A DNA stretch of 64,000 nucleotides from Streptomyces sp. RKAG290. GTDB taxonomy: Bacteria > Actinomycetota > Actinomycetes > Streptomycetales > Streptomycetaceae. Of this stretch, positions 49,689 through 60,900 are shown piece by piece. The translations under genes and the position numbers were made by a program. The notes beneath the pieces were generated by a model. That model was not told where the DNA came from. It did no database searches and saw only the letters and a list, made by a program, of their open reading frames with translations. Each line of letters starts with the position of its first letter. Within the stretch, counting starts at the first letter, position 1. The stretch spans positions 3,223,894 through 3,287,893 of the forward strand of contig NZ_JAJOZC010000001.1 of assembly GCF_023701695.1 (NCBI RefSeq), written 5' to 3'.

Positions 49689-50690
49689 TCAGCCGTTGAG
49701 TTGGGCTGCGAGACGGAGCCGGTCCTGGGTCTGCTGCTGGAACAGGGCGAGGGTCTCGGCGTGCTCCTCCACCAGACGCTTCTCGTACGCGCTCTGCACG
49801 GCGTAGCGGATGCCGATGTAGTTGGCCTGGGTCTTGCAGGCGACGTCCGCCTTGGCGATGGTGATGGCCTCGGGGCTGGAGAGCGCGCCTTCCTTCAGGC
49901 CCAGGTCCGACTGGACGCTGTCGGGACTGGAGGTGGTGAAGCCGGAATCAGCCATGCACTGCGACCACTTGGTCGTGGCCTTCCGAACCCTGGAGTCCTC
50001 CAGCGCCCTGGACTCGGCCTCACCACCCAGATTGAAGACGAAGAGGATGTCGACGCTTCCCGGCTTCGGGGAGTACAGCTTCAGAGCCGACTCGCGACCG
50101 CAGCCGCCGACGGGCACTTCCTTGCCGTTGACGATGATGCCGCTGCCCGGCGCCTTCGCCGCCTCGGCCTGCGACATGGGTTCATCGGTGGGGGCAGCTG
50201 CCTTGCCCTTTGCCTTCGCCGCAGCCTCGGCAACGGGGTCCACCCCGTTGAGCACCGTCTGGCCGGTCCTGCTGAGAGCGGCCGGCGACTGTCTCTTGGC
50301 GGGTGCCGGGTCGGTTGCCTGGCTAGGGCTCGCGTAGCCGAACTGGGCGGCGTCCTTCGCGCTGGCCAGCCCGAAGACCCGTGATTTCGAGTCATTCCGG
50401 CTCGGAGGCGTCGGGGCGGGGAGGGCGTAATCGAAGCCGAAGCGCTTCATGCATTGCTCGATCAGGAGGTTCTGGGCCTTTTTCACCTGATACTGCTGAT
50501 CGGAGGTGACCTCGTATGCCGCGACAGGGAACTCCAGGCCTTCGGTGCTGCTCATTTTCTCGACGCTGCCGATGGCCGGCTCCTTTCCCGCGCCGTCGGC
50601 TGCGGTCTCCTTGCCTGCGCAGCTGCTGAGGGTCAGCGCGGCAACGCTCACCAGACAGGTGGTAGCCAGGAGTCGGGCTGGCAGAGCCAT
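49689..50690 (-). CDS. Lipoprotein with CMxxxGF motifs
   Basis: 333 aa. A signal sequence (ARLLATTCLVSVAALTLSSC) has a lipobox ending at Cys24. The mature part has LIEQCMKRFGFDY and KWSQCMADSGF, a Cys-Met-x3-Gly-Phe motif seen again in the lipoprotein at 51496. A low-complexity Ala/Lys/Pro middle (about 120-180) separates the two. Function unknown. The gene is transcribed away from the exporter genes. Position suggests a surface protein related to the same system. Confidence 0.8.
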   Translation of the reverse strand: MALPARLLATTCLVSVAALTLSSCAGKETAADGAGKEPAIGSVEKMSSTEGLEFPVAAYEVTSDQQYQVKKAQNLLIEQCMKRFGFDYALPAPTPPSRNDSKSRVFGLASAKDAAQFGYASPSQATDPAPAKRQSPAALSRTGQTVLNGVDPVAEAAAKAKGKAAAPTDEPMSQAEAAKAPGSGIIVNGKEVPVGGCGRESALKLYSPKPGSVDILFVFNLGGEAESRALEDSRVRKATTKWSQCMADSGFTTSSPDSVQSDLGLKEGALSSPEAITIAKADVACKTQANYIGIRYAVQSAYEKRLVEEHAETLALFQQQTQDRLRLAAQLNG

Positions 50691-50802
50691 GGCGGGGATC
50701 CTCGCGGTCGGTGCGGGTGGCGTGGGGGACCGCTGTCCCGCGCGGTAACGGCGAGCGGGACAGCGAGCAGTGAGAGGCCGGGCGTGTGCCGCCCGGTGCG
50801 GT

Positions 50803-51249
50803 CTAGTAGGGGGCGCAGTACTCGACCACCCAGCAGACCGACTCGATGTTGTTCTTGAAGTTGGCGGTCGCGTTACCGACGTAGTAGGCGGGAATCTCGC
50901 CGTGGTACGTACCTCCGCTGTTGGGGCCGGTATGGACGTACCAGTCGTCGCCGCTACGGTTCTTGTAGGAGGCGGTGTTGTTGCCGACGACCTGTCCCTT
51001 GCCGTTGCACGAGCCAGAGCTCGGGAAGGCCTTGAAATAGTCGTTGTTGAAGTTCTGGTCCTTGTCGAACAGGTCGAAGACGCAGCCGGCCTCGTCCGAG
51101 TTGTAGTAGAAGCCGATCTCCTCCGGGTCCAGGTAGCCGTCGTAGGCGACCTGCGCGGCGGATGCGGTGCCGGCAGTGGCCAGACCGAAGCCGCCGAGGG
51201 CGGAGACGGCCAGCGCGACTGTGGCTACGCGGCGGGTGAGGTGGGTCAT
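50803..51249 (-). CDS. Small secreted protein, possibly peptidase-inhibitor I36-like
   Basis: 148 aa. A classical signal peptide (VALAVSALGGFGLATAGTASA, cleavage near residue 31) precedes a mature about 115-aa protein. It has four Cys, many Asn/Tyr/Gly, and segments such as AGCVFDLFDKD and WVVEYCAPY. The composition resembles the I36/beta-gamma-crystallin-like secreted proteins of Streptomyces, but similarity is weak. A TTGACG-18-TATCGC promoter lies upstream (about 51296-51325), next to an 18-bp inverted repeat. Confidence 0.75.
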   Translation of the reverse strand: MTHLTRRVATVALAVSALGGFGLATAGTASAAQVAYDGYLDPEEIGFYYNSDEAGCVFDLFDKDQNFNNDYFKAFPSSGSCNGKGQVVGNNTASYKNRSGDDWYVHTGPNSGGTYHGEIPAYYVGNATANFKNNIESVCWVVEYCAPY

Positions 51250-51325
51250 GAGCAGAACTCCTCGCTGCAGAAGCGTTGTTGCGTACAGCTGTGCGATACG
51301 CCGTGTGATTACAGATCGTCAATTG

Positions 51326-51363
51326 ACCGCTGTCTACTGGCCCTTGGGCCAGTAGACAGCGGT
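51326..51363. promoter_or_regulatory. 38-bp perfect inverted repeat between divergent genes
   Basis: ACCGCTGTCTACTGGCCC and its exact complement are separated by TT. It abuts the -35 (TTGACG) of the minus-strand secreted-protein gene and lies upstream of the plus-strand lipoprotein gene. A terminator is unexpected between divergent starts, so an operator or an RNA stem-loop is more plausible. Confidence 0.7.
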
Positions 51364-51495
51364 TGCCATCACGTGGTGGGGTCAATCGTGGCTGGACCCG
51401 TTCTGCGGCGGACGATCCCGGGGGAAGACGGCCGGGCGTGACGTGACGCAGAGCAACTACGCCGCCCCCCTTCCCACAGAATGCCGGAGTTGCCC

Positions 51496-51987
51496 ATGCC
51501 CTCCCCCACTCGCGTCACGCAATCACTGTGCGCAGCACTGCTGGCAGCCGCTGTCCTGGCCGGATGCGGCGGTGCCGAGAAGGACAGCGCGGGCAGCGGG
51601 AGTGCTTCCGGCACGAAGCCCGCAGCGGGTGGGGCGTCCTCGTCGGCGAGTGACTCGGAGCGTGACTACTACGGGTGCCTGAAGGAGAACGGGGTCAAGA
51701 TCGAGACCACCCCTGACGGTGAACTCCGTGTGGTCAAGGACGGTGGGAACGAGACGGCACTGACCAAGGCCGAGGGGAAGTGTGCGAATCTCCTGCCTGC
51801 GCAGGACACCGCCGAGGACAAGGGTGGGACAGCGAAGGCAGACCCGGCCTTCGTCGCATGCATGAAGGCCGAGGGCTTCACCACATACGACAGGTCCAAA
51901 AATGGCGATAACGACGCCCTCGCCGCGGCCCTGAAGAAGTGCAGCCCTGTCGGGAAGGATGACAAGGACATCACCGTCGGCGGCTGA
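51496..51987 (+). CDS. Small lipoprotein with two CxKxxG motifs
   Basis: About 163 aa from ATG 51496 (the ATG at 51481 would add 5 residues). Lipobox VLAGC near residue 25, then a Ser/Gly/Ala linker. The mature domain contains DYYGCLKENGV...KC and FVACMKAEGF...KKC, an internal duplication with four Cys that could form two disulfides. It resembles the motif in the lipoprotein at 49689-50690. It lies 60 bp ahead of the adaptor gene in the same direction and is probably co-transcribed with the exporter. Confidence 0.8.
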   Translation: MPSPTRVTQSLCAALLAAAVLAGCGGAEKDSAGSGSASGTKPAAGGASSSASDSERDYYGCLKENGVKIETTPDGELRVVKDGGNETALTKAEGKCANLLPAQDTAEDKGGTAKADPAFVACMKAEGFTTYDRSKNGDNDALAAALKKCSPVGKDDKDITVGG

Positions 51988-52047
51988 CCGACCCCGGTGG
52001 AACACGGTGAAGCAGGCCTGCAGGGCGCGACGAGGAAATGTGATCAA

Positions 52048-53501
52048 GTGACTGCGCAACCGGATGCGGGGAACGAACCCGACGCGAAGACGACGCACGA
52101 GGTCGGGGAGACTGCCGCCGCAGCCGGGGGTCCCGCCGGCGGGCTTGCGCGTAGGCGCCGTTGGATCGCCGCTGTCGCAGGTGGAGCGGTGTTGCTTGCG
52201 GGGGCCGGGGTGGTGGCTGCCACGCTGATCAAGTCGCCGGCGCAGGCGGCGGCGGAGGCGGGGCCGCCCGCGCGGTCGGTGCTGACGTCACCGGTGGAAC
52301 ATCGGGTGTTGACGTCGTCGGTGATCGTGCGCGGGCAGGTCGTTGCCGGACAGAGCGTGGATGTGGCGCCGCAGGTGGCCGGCGGGGAGGACGGTGCCGC
52401 ACCCGTCGTGACCAAGTTGCCGGTCAAGCAGGGCGATCGGCTGAAGGCCGGGCAGGTGCTGCTCGAGGTCTCCGGGCGGCCGGTGTTCGTCCTGCCCGGG
52501 CGGATACCCGTCTACCGCGACCTCAAGCCCGGCGCGAAGGGCAACGACGTGAGGCAGCTGCAGGAGGCACTGCAAGAGCTGGGGCACGGCACGGGCGGCG
52601 ATACCGCCGGGACCTTCGGAGCAGGGACCAAGACCGCCCTCAACGCCTTCTACGCCGCGATAGGTTACGACCCGCTGCCGGCTGTGGACGACAACGGGGC
52701 AGGGTTGAAGACGGCCGAGGGTGCGGTAACGGCGGCCGAGCGGGCGGTGGAGGAGGCCGGGGACGCCGAGGGCAAGGGATCGGCGCATGCGGTGCAGTAC
52801 GCGCAGGATGATCTGGCTGAGGCGCAGGCTGATCTGGCGGCCGCGCAGGCCGCTTCGGGTCCTCGGCTGCCGGCCGGCGAAGTGGTCTTCCTGCAGGGCT
52901 TTCCCGCCCGGGTGGATGCGGTTCCGGGGCGGGTGGGTGCACCCGTGGACGGGACGATGCTGACGGTCTCCGGCGGGAAGCTCGCGGTACAGGCCTATCT
53001 GCAGGAGCATCAAAAGGGCCTGGTACGCAAGGGGCAGCGGGTGCAGATCTATTCAGAGCTCACCGGCATCGAGGCGCAGGCGAGGGTGGGTTCGCTGGCC
53101 GATTCGCTGACTGCGCCGGACAGCGGCAGCGGCGGTGGCGGCGGGAGTGGTGGCGGCGAGGACGAGCCGGGCGGTGGGGCGCCGGGGCAGAGCGGCTATC
53201 TCCTGCGGGTCGATCCGGACAAGACGTTGGATGCCCAGCTGGCCGGGCAGGATGTGCGGCTGACCATCGAGGCGGCCCGTACCGACGGCAAGGCGCTGGT
53301 CGTGCCGATCACCGCGCTGACCGCGGGCGCCGACGGCCGGACCACGGTCACGGTGCTCCAGCCGGACGGCGAGCAGCGTCGGGTGGAGGTGCGCACGGGC
53401 ACCGCGGGCGACGGCTTCGTTGCCGTGGAGCCGGTGGGGGCTGCCCGGCTGGACAAGGGCGAGCAGGTCATCACGGGTGTGAAGAAGGGGGCGGCGGGGC
53501 A

Positions 53502-53505
<4 letters not shown>
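52048..53505 (+). CDS. Peptidoglycan-binding membrane-fusion adaptor of an ABC exporter
   Basis: 485 aa from GTG 52048 (GAGGAAA at 10 nt). One TM helix (about 39-60) is followed by a lipoyl-like barrel, a PG_binding_1 domain (about 157-205: DLKPGAKGNDVRQLQEALQE), an Ala/Glu coiled coil (about 225-270), then beta-barrel and membrane-proximal segments broken by a Gly/Ser linker. MFP adaptors link MacB-like pumps to envelope layers. A PG-binding module suits a Gram-positive wall. Its stop overlaps the ATPase start by 4 bp. Confidence 0.87.
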
Positions 53506-54181
<676 letters not shown>

Positions 54182-54185
<4 letters not shown>

Positions 54186-55428
54186 AGCTGCGCATCCGGC
54201 GTGGACGCGCCGCCGCCGGCGTCATACCCTCCACCTTCGCCCCCCGCGACCTGATCGCCGAGGCCACGGCCGGGATGCTGCAGCGGCCCGCCCGCTCCGC
54301 GCTGACCGCGCTCGGCACGGTGCTCGGCGTCGGCACGTTCGTGGCGATCCTCGGGCTGACCGCGACCACCTCGTCCCAGATCGACGCCCGGTTCAACGCG
54401 CTGACCGCCACCGAGGTGACGATCGAGGAGACGGTGAACGACGCCGACCAGCTCACCGGGCCAGCCTTCCCCGCGGACGCCGACGCCCGGATGCGCAGGG
54501 TGAACGGGGTCAAGGCCGCAGGGGTCTACTGGACCGTACGGGACGACCGGGCGGGCAGCGTCCGCTCCGCGCCCATCGGCGACAACGGCGGAGGCGAGCG
54601 GATCGATGTGGTCGCAGCCTCGCCCGGCGTCCTGAAGGCCGCCGTGCCGACCCTGGCCGAGGGGCGGCTGTACGACGACCGGATGGCCCAGGCCGGCCGG
54701 GTCGCCGTGATCGGCGCAGGAACCGCGAGCCGGCTGGGCATCACCACCCTGGAAACCCATCCCGCGCTGTTCATCGGCGAAGAGTCGTTCACCGTCGTCG
54801 GTATCGTCGACGATGTGGAGCGCAAGGCCGACCTGCTGCTTTCCGTCGTCGTCCCGCGCACCACCGCCGAGCAGATCTGGGGCGCCCCCGGCCCCACCGA
54901 GTCCGGCATGCTGATCGCCACCGAACTGGGTGCCGCCCAGCAGGTCGCCACCGAAGCGGCCACCGCGCTGCGCCCCGACCACCCCGAGTACTTCAAGGCG
55001 ATCCCGCCCCGGACCCCAAGACCCTGCGCTCGACCGTGGGCTCCGACCTGAGTCAGCTCTTTTTGCTGCTGGCCGGGATCTGCCTGATCATCGGCGCGGT
55101 CGGCATCGCCAACACCACCCTGGTCGCGGTGCTGGAGCGGACCGGCGAGATCGGGCTGCGCCGCGCCCTGGGCGCCCGCGCCCGGCACATCACCGCCCAG
55201 TTCCTGGCCGAGTCCGGAGCCCTCGGCGCCCTCGGCGGCCTGGTGGGCACCAGCCTGGGCACCGTGACGGTGGTCGCCGTCGCTCTGGCCCGGGACTGGA
55301 CGCCGGTCGTGCACCCCGCAACCGTCGCCGCCGCCCCGCTGATCGGGCTGGTCACCGGCGTGCTGGCCGGCCTCTATCCGGCCTGGCGGGCCTCGCGCAT
55401 CCAGCCGGTGGAGGCCCTTCGGCGCTGA
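54182..55428 (+). pseudogene. FtsX/MacB-type ABC permease, frameshifted in this sequence
   Basis: The GTG start at 54182 overlaps the ATPase stop. TM1 is at about 40-62 (ALTALGTVLGVGTFVAILG), followed by a MacB-like extracytoplasmic domain (RMRRVNGVKAAGVYW). The frame terminates at 55051. The other frame carries the three C-terminal helices (QLFLLLAGICLIIGAVGIANT, LGGLVGTSLGTVTVVAVAL, LIGLVTGVLAGLYPAWRASR). Adding one C to the run at 55007-55010 (reading AIPPPDPKTLRSTVGSDL) restores a 415-aa permease. Without repair the exporter would be non-functional. Confidence 0.88.
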
Positions 55429-55463
55429 CCGGTGAGGCCTGCGGAGCCTACCCAGAATGCCTA

Positions 55464-55499
55464 CCGCGCCCCTGAAGGTTCTTCCTTTCAGGGGCGCGG
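55464..55499 (+). terminator. Terminator of the ABC exporter operon
   Basis: A 13-bp stem CCGCGCCCCTGAA / TTCAGGGGCGCGG with a 10-nt loop, followed by CTTCTTTC, 36 bp past the permease stop. Confidence 0.85.
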
Positions 55500-55599
55500 C
55501 TTCTTTCCCGGCGCTCCTGGGTCACGCCGGCCCATGGCCGTCCCCAGATCAACGGACCCAGGTCTGCGGCTGCCTCCGTTGGACGGGGCCTTCGCCGTG

Positions 55600-56466
55600 T
55601 CAGGCGCCCTCCCCGTCGACGGTGTTCGGCGCCTCCGCGGTGGCCGCGCGGCGCTGCCGGCCGGCCCGTACCCCGAGCACCAGCAGCACCACTGCCACCA
55701 CCGCGACCAGCAGCACCGCGTCCGGCACGCGCTCGCCGACGCCCTTGGCCCATTGCTCGACGGCGAACGACCGGTCCACGTCCAGCAGTCCGGGCAGCGC
55801 GGTCGTCCCGTCGTACGCCAGGAACATGGCACCGAGGCCGATGAAGAAGAGTCCCGACAGCAGCGTCGTGGTGTGCAGCTCGAACCGGCCGAGCCGCAGG
55901 ACCCGCCCGCGCAGCCAGGCCCGGCGGCCCAGCTCGAAGCGTTCCCACAGGAGCGCGAGGAGGAAGAGCGGTACCGCCATGCCCAGGGCGTAGACGGCGA
56001 GGAGCAGTCCGCCGTACGCCGGGCTCCCGCTGACCGCCGCGACGGTGAGCACGCTCCCTAGGATCGGTCCGGCACAGAAGCCGGCCAGGCCGTAGACCGC
56101 ACCGAGCGCGTAGACGGACGCGGCGGTGGTGGGGCGGATCCGGCCGCTGAGCGCCGTCATCCGGCGCGAGGCGAAGCCGAGCCCGACGATCTGGGCGGCG
56201 CCGAGCCCGATGACGAGCCAGCCGGCGCCGAGGACGAGGGCGTCACGGTGGCTGTAGAAGAGCCGCCCGGCGTACGAACCCGCCGCGCCCAGCGGGACGA
56301 GCGTCGTGGCCAGGCCCGCGTAGAAGATCCCGGTCCTGGCGAGCAGCCGTGACGTGGAGTCGATGGAGTACGCGAAGAAGGCGGGGAGCAGCAGGGCGCT
56401 GCACGGGCTGACCAGAGCCAGCAGTCCGCCGAGCAGCGCGGCGAAGTAGCCGATGTCCGCCGTCAC
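55600..56466 (-). CDS. CcdA/DsbD-type thiol-disulfide membrane transporter
   Basis: 288 aa from GTG 56466, overlapping the upstream gene's stop by 4 bp. About seven helices. The redox pair is conserved: Cys in ALVSPCSALLLPAF and Cys in GFCAGPILGS. CcdA carries reducing equivalents from cytosolic thioredoxin to extracytoplasmic partners, here presumably the DsbA-like protein encoded just upstream. An extra C-terminal helix plus basic tail extends beyond minimal CcdA. Confidence 0.9.
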   Translation of the reverse strand: MTADIGYFAALLGGLLALVSPCSALLLPAFFAYSIDSTSRLLARTGIFYAGLATTLVPLGAAGSYAGRLFYSHRDALVLGAGWLVIGLGAAQIVGLGFASRRMTALSGRIRPTTAASVYALGAVYGLAGFCAGPILGSVLTVAAVSGSPAYGGLLLAVYALGMAVPLFLLALLWERFELGRRAWLRGRVLRLGRFELHTTTLLSGLFFIGLGAMFLAYDGTTALPGLLDVDRSFAVEQWAKGVGERVPDAVLLVAVVAVVLLVLGVRAGRQRRAATAEAPNTVDGEGA

Positions 56467-57371
56467 TTCGCGGAGCCCTGGGGGTCCTGGGAGCGCGGAG
56501 AGCCCTGGGGGTCCTGGGTGCCTTGGGAGCTCTGCGGGTGCCCGGAGCCCTGCGAGCCCTCGGAGGGCTTGGCGTCCGCCGGGCCGCCGCCCGCGTTGCC
56601 GAGGTTCTTCGCCCGGTCCGCCGCCTGCTCGATGAGCTGGGCGAAGGTCTGCGCCGACTGGGCGCCGGCGATCGGACGGCCGTTGATCAGGAACGACGGG
56701 GTGGACGTCGCGCCGATGCCGTACCCCTGCTCCTGGTCCTTGCTCACCGCGGCCGCGGACGCCGCACCGTCCGTGTCGGCCACGAAGCGGTCCAGGTCGG
56801 CCACCCCGGCCTGTCGGGCGAGCGCCTTCAGCCGGTCCTTGCCGAACCCCTTCTCCTTGACCCCTTCGGCGTACGCGGCGTGCTGGAACTGCCAGAAGCG
56901 GCCCTGCTGACCCGCCGCCCAGGAGGCGCGCGCGGCGGCCTCGGACTCGGCGCCGAAGATGGGGAAATTGCGCCACTCGATGCGCAGGGTGCCGTTGTCG
57001 ACGTACTTCTTCACCAGAGCGGGTTCGGTGTCGCGGGCGAACTTCGCGCAGTAGCCGCACTTGAAGTCGGCGTACTCGATGAGGACGACGGGCGCGTCCG
57101 CCCGACCCCGTGCCAGCCGGTCGCCGGCGTCGCGGCGGGCCAGCTTCGCCAGCTCGGGGTAGACACCGGCGTCGGGGTCCGCGGTGACATCGGCGACCAC
57201 CGAGGAGCCGGAGCCGGCGGAATCGGGCGCGGTGGCCCGGTAGGAGACGTAGCCGAACAGTGCGGCGACGAGGACGATCCCGGCGCCGTAGGCGAGCGGC
57301 TTCCTGGACTTCGGGGAGGGCGACTGCGGGGAGGGCGACTGCGGGGACGGCTTGGACGTGGACCTGGGCAT
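56463..57371 (-). CDS. Membrane-anchored DsbA-like thioredoxin-fold protein
   Basis: 302 aa. A Ser/Pro/Gln-rich N-terminus, one TM helix (about 27-43), then a DsbA/thioredoxin_4 domain with the active site CGYC (105-108) and the cis-Pro loop ATSTPSFLING. The last about 40 residues repeat QDPQGS/SQGTQD units and are likely disordered. It would act outside the membrane as an oxidase or isomerase, with redox input from the coupled CcdA. Confidence 0.92.
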   Translation of the reverse strand: MPRSTSKPSPQSPSPQSPSPKSRKPLAYGAGIVLVAALFGYVSYRATAPDSAGSGSSVVADVTADPDAGVYPELAKLARRDAGDRLARGRADAPVVLIEYADFKCGYCAKFARDTEPALVKKYVDNGTLRIEWRNFPIFGAESEAAARASWAAGQQGRFWQFQHAAYAEGVKEKGFGKDRLKALARQAGVADLDRFVADTDGAASAAAVSKDQEQGYGIGATSTPSFLINGRPIAGAQSAQTFAQLIEQAADRAKNLGNAGGGPADAKPSEGSQGSGHPQSSQGTQDPQGSPRSQDPQGSAK

Positions 57372-57431
57372 GCGGAACTCCGTGCTGGTGCTGCGGGAGA
57401 GGTGCGGGGACGGCCGAGGGGCGCGGGCCGT

Positions 57432-57827
57432 CTACACCCGTAGTACGGAGAGTTCCACCGGGGTCGGCGCGGCCGCGTCGGGCCCGCGCTGCGCCGTCGG
57501 AGCGGGCGGGCGGACCGGTCCCGGCCCGGTGGCGACGGGCAGGCCCCATTCGGCGAGGCCCGGCGCCTGGTCATGAGCCGCCCGGGCCCGCCCGGGAACT
57601 GCGGGCTCGGTCCCGTCGCGCTTCCCGCCCCTGCAGCCCGGCACCCCGTGTCCGCCGTCCGCGGCGGCGGCCGCGACCGGCGCCGGTGCGGGCTTCGCGG
57701 CCGCCGCCGGGGCTGCCGTCGGGACCGGCGTCGAGGCTGCCGTCGGGGCTGCCGTCGATGGTCCGCAGAAGAGTCCCAGGGCGACCGCGAGCGCCGCCAC
57801 CAGGCAGCACCACTGCGAACGGGACAC
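57432..57827 (-). CDS. Small secreted or anchored Ala/Pro-rich protein
   Basis: 131 aa. Starts at GTG 57827 with GGAAGG 9 nt upstream. A signal-like helix (CCLVAALAVALGLFCGP) is followed by an Ala/Pro/Thr-rich stretch (30-60), then a more complex C-terminus ending VELSVLRV. No recognised domain. It lies upstream of the DsbA/CcdA pair in the same direction and diverges from hrpA. Low-complexity composition limits confidence, but start signals and signal peptide support a real gene. Confidence 0.65.
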   Translation of the reverse strand: MSRSQWCCLVAALAVALGLFCGPSTAAPTAASTPVPTAAPAAAAKPAPAPVAAAAADGGHGVPGCRGGKRDGTEPAVPGRARAAHDQAPGLAEWGLPVATGPGPVRPPAPTAQRGPDAAAPTPVELSVLRV

Positions 57828-57996
57828 GGCTACGGGCCTTCCTGTGCTGCTCTGCGGCTGTCGCGCCGAGGGAGATCAACTGTCCGGAATGGTACGTGCT
57901 GTGACCGCGCCATCCCCCACCGTGCGGACGGAGTGACCGAGCCCGCGCGAAATAGGTTCGCCGTTCCTCGGGCCCGGGTGAGATCCTGGAACCCGT

Positions 57997-60900
57997 ATGT
58001 CTACTTCCTTTGCCGATCTCCAGTCCCAGCTCGGGCAGCTCTCGCTGCGCGACGCCCACCGGCTCGGCCGTCGTCTCGAAGGCGCGCGCCGCATTCGTAA
58101 GCCCGAGGCCCAGCGAGGCGTGCTGGACGAGATCGCCGCCCAGGCCACGAAGGCAGCCGGGCGGCTCGCGCTGCGGGCCGGGCGGCTGCCTGCCCTCACG
58201 TACCCCGAACAGCTGCCGGTCAGCCAGAAGAAGGACGAGATCCTGGAGGCGATACGGGACCACCAGGTCGTGATCGTCGCCGGTGAGACCGGCTCCGGCA
58301 AGACCACCCAGATCCCCAAGATCTGTATGGAGCTGGGCCGTGGCGTCCGCGGCATGATCGGGCACACCCAGCCGCGCCGGATCGCGGCCCGCACGGTGGC
58401 CGAGCGCATCGCCGAGGAGCTGAAGACCCCGCTGGGCGAGGCGGTGGGCTGGAAGGTCCGCTTCACCGACCAGGTCAATCAGGACGCGACCTTCGTCAAG
58501 CTGATGACGGACGGCATCCTGCTCGCCGAGATCCAGACGGACCGCGAGCTGCTCGCGTACGACACGATCATCATCGACGAGGCCCACGAGCGTTCGCTGA
58601 ACATCGACTTCCTGCTCGGCTACCTGGCCCGGCTGCTGCCCAAGCGCCCGGACCTGAAGGTCGTCATCACCTCGGCGACCATCGACCCCGAGCGCTTCGC
58701 CCGCCACTTCGGCGAGGCGCCGATCGTCGAGGTCAGCGGCCGTACCTATCCCGTCGACGTGCGCTACCGGCCGCTCCTCGAAGAGGACAGCGAGGACTCC
58801 GACCGCGACCAGATCACCGCGATCTGCGACGCCGTCGACGAGCTCCAGTCGGAGGGACCGGGCGATGTGCTGGTCTTCCTGTCCGGGGAGCGGGAGATCC
58901 GCGACACCGCGGACGCGCTGGGCAAACGCAACCTCAGACACACCGAGGTGCTCCCCCTCTACGCACGCCTGTCGCACGCCGAGCAGCACCGGGTGTTCCA
59001 GCGCCACACGGGACGCCGGGTCGTGCTCGCGACCAACGTCGCCGAGACCTCGCTGACCGTCCCCGGCATCAAGTACGTGATCGACCCGGGCAACGCCCGC
59101 ATCTCCCGCTACAGCCACCGCACCAAGGTCCAGCGGCTGCCGATCGAGCGGATCTCGCAGGCCAGCGCCAACCAGCGCAAGGGCCGCTGCGGCCGTACCT
59201 CGGACGGCATCTGCATCCGGCTGTACTCCGAGGACGACTTCCTGACCCGCCCGGAGTTCACCGACCCGGAGATCCTGCGGACCAACCTGGCCTCCGTCAT
59301 CCTGCAGATGACCGCGGCCGGCCTGGGCGACATCGAGAAGTTCCCCTTCATCGACCCGCCGGACCACCGCAACATCCGCGACGGCGTGCAGCTCCTCCAG
59401 GAACTGGGCGCGCTGGACCCGGAGGAGAAGGATCCGAAGAAGCGGCTCACCCCGCTCGGCCGGCAGCTCTCGCAGCTGCCGGTGGACCCGCGCCTCGCCC
59501 GGATGGTCATCGAGGCCGACCGCAACGGCTGCGTCCGCGAGGTCATGGTCATCGCCGCCGCGCTCTCCATCCAGGACCCGCGCGAGCGGCCGTCCGAGAA
59601 GCAGACGCAGGCCGATCAGCAGCACGCCAGGTTCAAGGACGAGACGTCCGACTTCCTGGCGTTCCTGAACCTGTGGCGCTACGTCCGCGAGCAGCAGAAG
59701 GAGCGCGGCTCCTCCAGCTTCCGCCGGATGTGCAAGCAGGAGTACCTGAACTTCCTGCGCATCCGCGAATGGCAGGACATCTACGCGCAGCTCCGTACGG
59801 TCGCCAAGCAGATGGGCCTCGATGTCGAGGAGTCCTCGACGGGTGCTGCCGCTCCCGAGCAGTCGGTGCACACCTCGCTGCTCGCCGGTCTGCTGTCGCA
59901 CATCGGGCTGAAGGACACCGAGAAGAACGAGTACCTGGGCGCCCGCAGCGCCAAGTTCGCGATCTTCCCGGGCTCGGCGCTCTTCAAGAAGCAGCCGCGT
60001 TTCGTGATGTCGGCCGAGCTGGTGGAGACGTCCCGGCTGTGGGCGCGGGTCAATGCCCGGGTCGAGCCGGAGTGGATCGAACCGCTGGCCGCGCACCTCC
60101 TGAAGCGCACCTACAGCGAACCGCACTGGGAGAAGGACCAGGCGGCCGTGATGGCGTACGAGCGGGTCACGCTGTACGGCGTACCGATCGTGGCCCAGCG
60201 CAAGATCAATTTCGGCCGTATCGACCAGGAGACCTCACGGGACCTCTTCATCCGTAACGCCCTGGTCGAGGGCGACTGGCGCACGCACCACCAGTTCTTC
60301 CACGACAACCGCAAACTCCTCGGCGAGGTCGAGGAGCTGGAGCACCGCGCCCGGCGCCGCGACATCCTCGTGGACGACGAGACGCTCTTCGACTTCTACG
60401 ACCAGCGGATCCCGGAGCACGTCGTCTCGGGTGCGCACTTCGACTCCTGGTGGAAGCACAAGCGCCGCGACGAGCCGGACGCGCTGGACTTCGAGCGCTC
60501 GATGCTCATCAACGAGAAGGCCGGGACCGTCACCAAGGACGACTACCCGGACTCCTGGCGGCAGGGCAAGCTCAAATTCCGGGTGACGTACCAGTTCGAA
60601 CCCGGTGCGGACGCCGACGGCGTGACCGTCCACATCCCGCTCCAGGTGCTCAACCAGGTCACCTCGGAAGGCTTCGACTGGCAGATCCCGGGCCTGCGCG
60701 AGGAAGTGGTCACCGAGCTGATCCGCTCCCTGCCCAAGCCGATCCGCCGGCACTACGTCCCCGCACCCAACTACGCGGACAAGTTCCTGGACCGGGCCGT
60801 GCCCCTGCAGGAGCCACTGCCTTTCACCCTGGCGCGTGAGCTGCAGCGGATGGTCGGCGTCCCGGTCACGGCAGCCGACTTCGACCTGACCCGGATCCCG

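Noticed and set aside
56467..57549. Long upstream extension of the CcdA frame
   Set aside because: It overlaps the whole DsbA-like gene in another frame and is Arg-rich noise. GTG 56466 gives a clean CcdA start.
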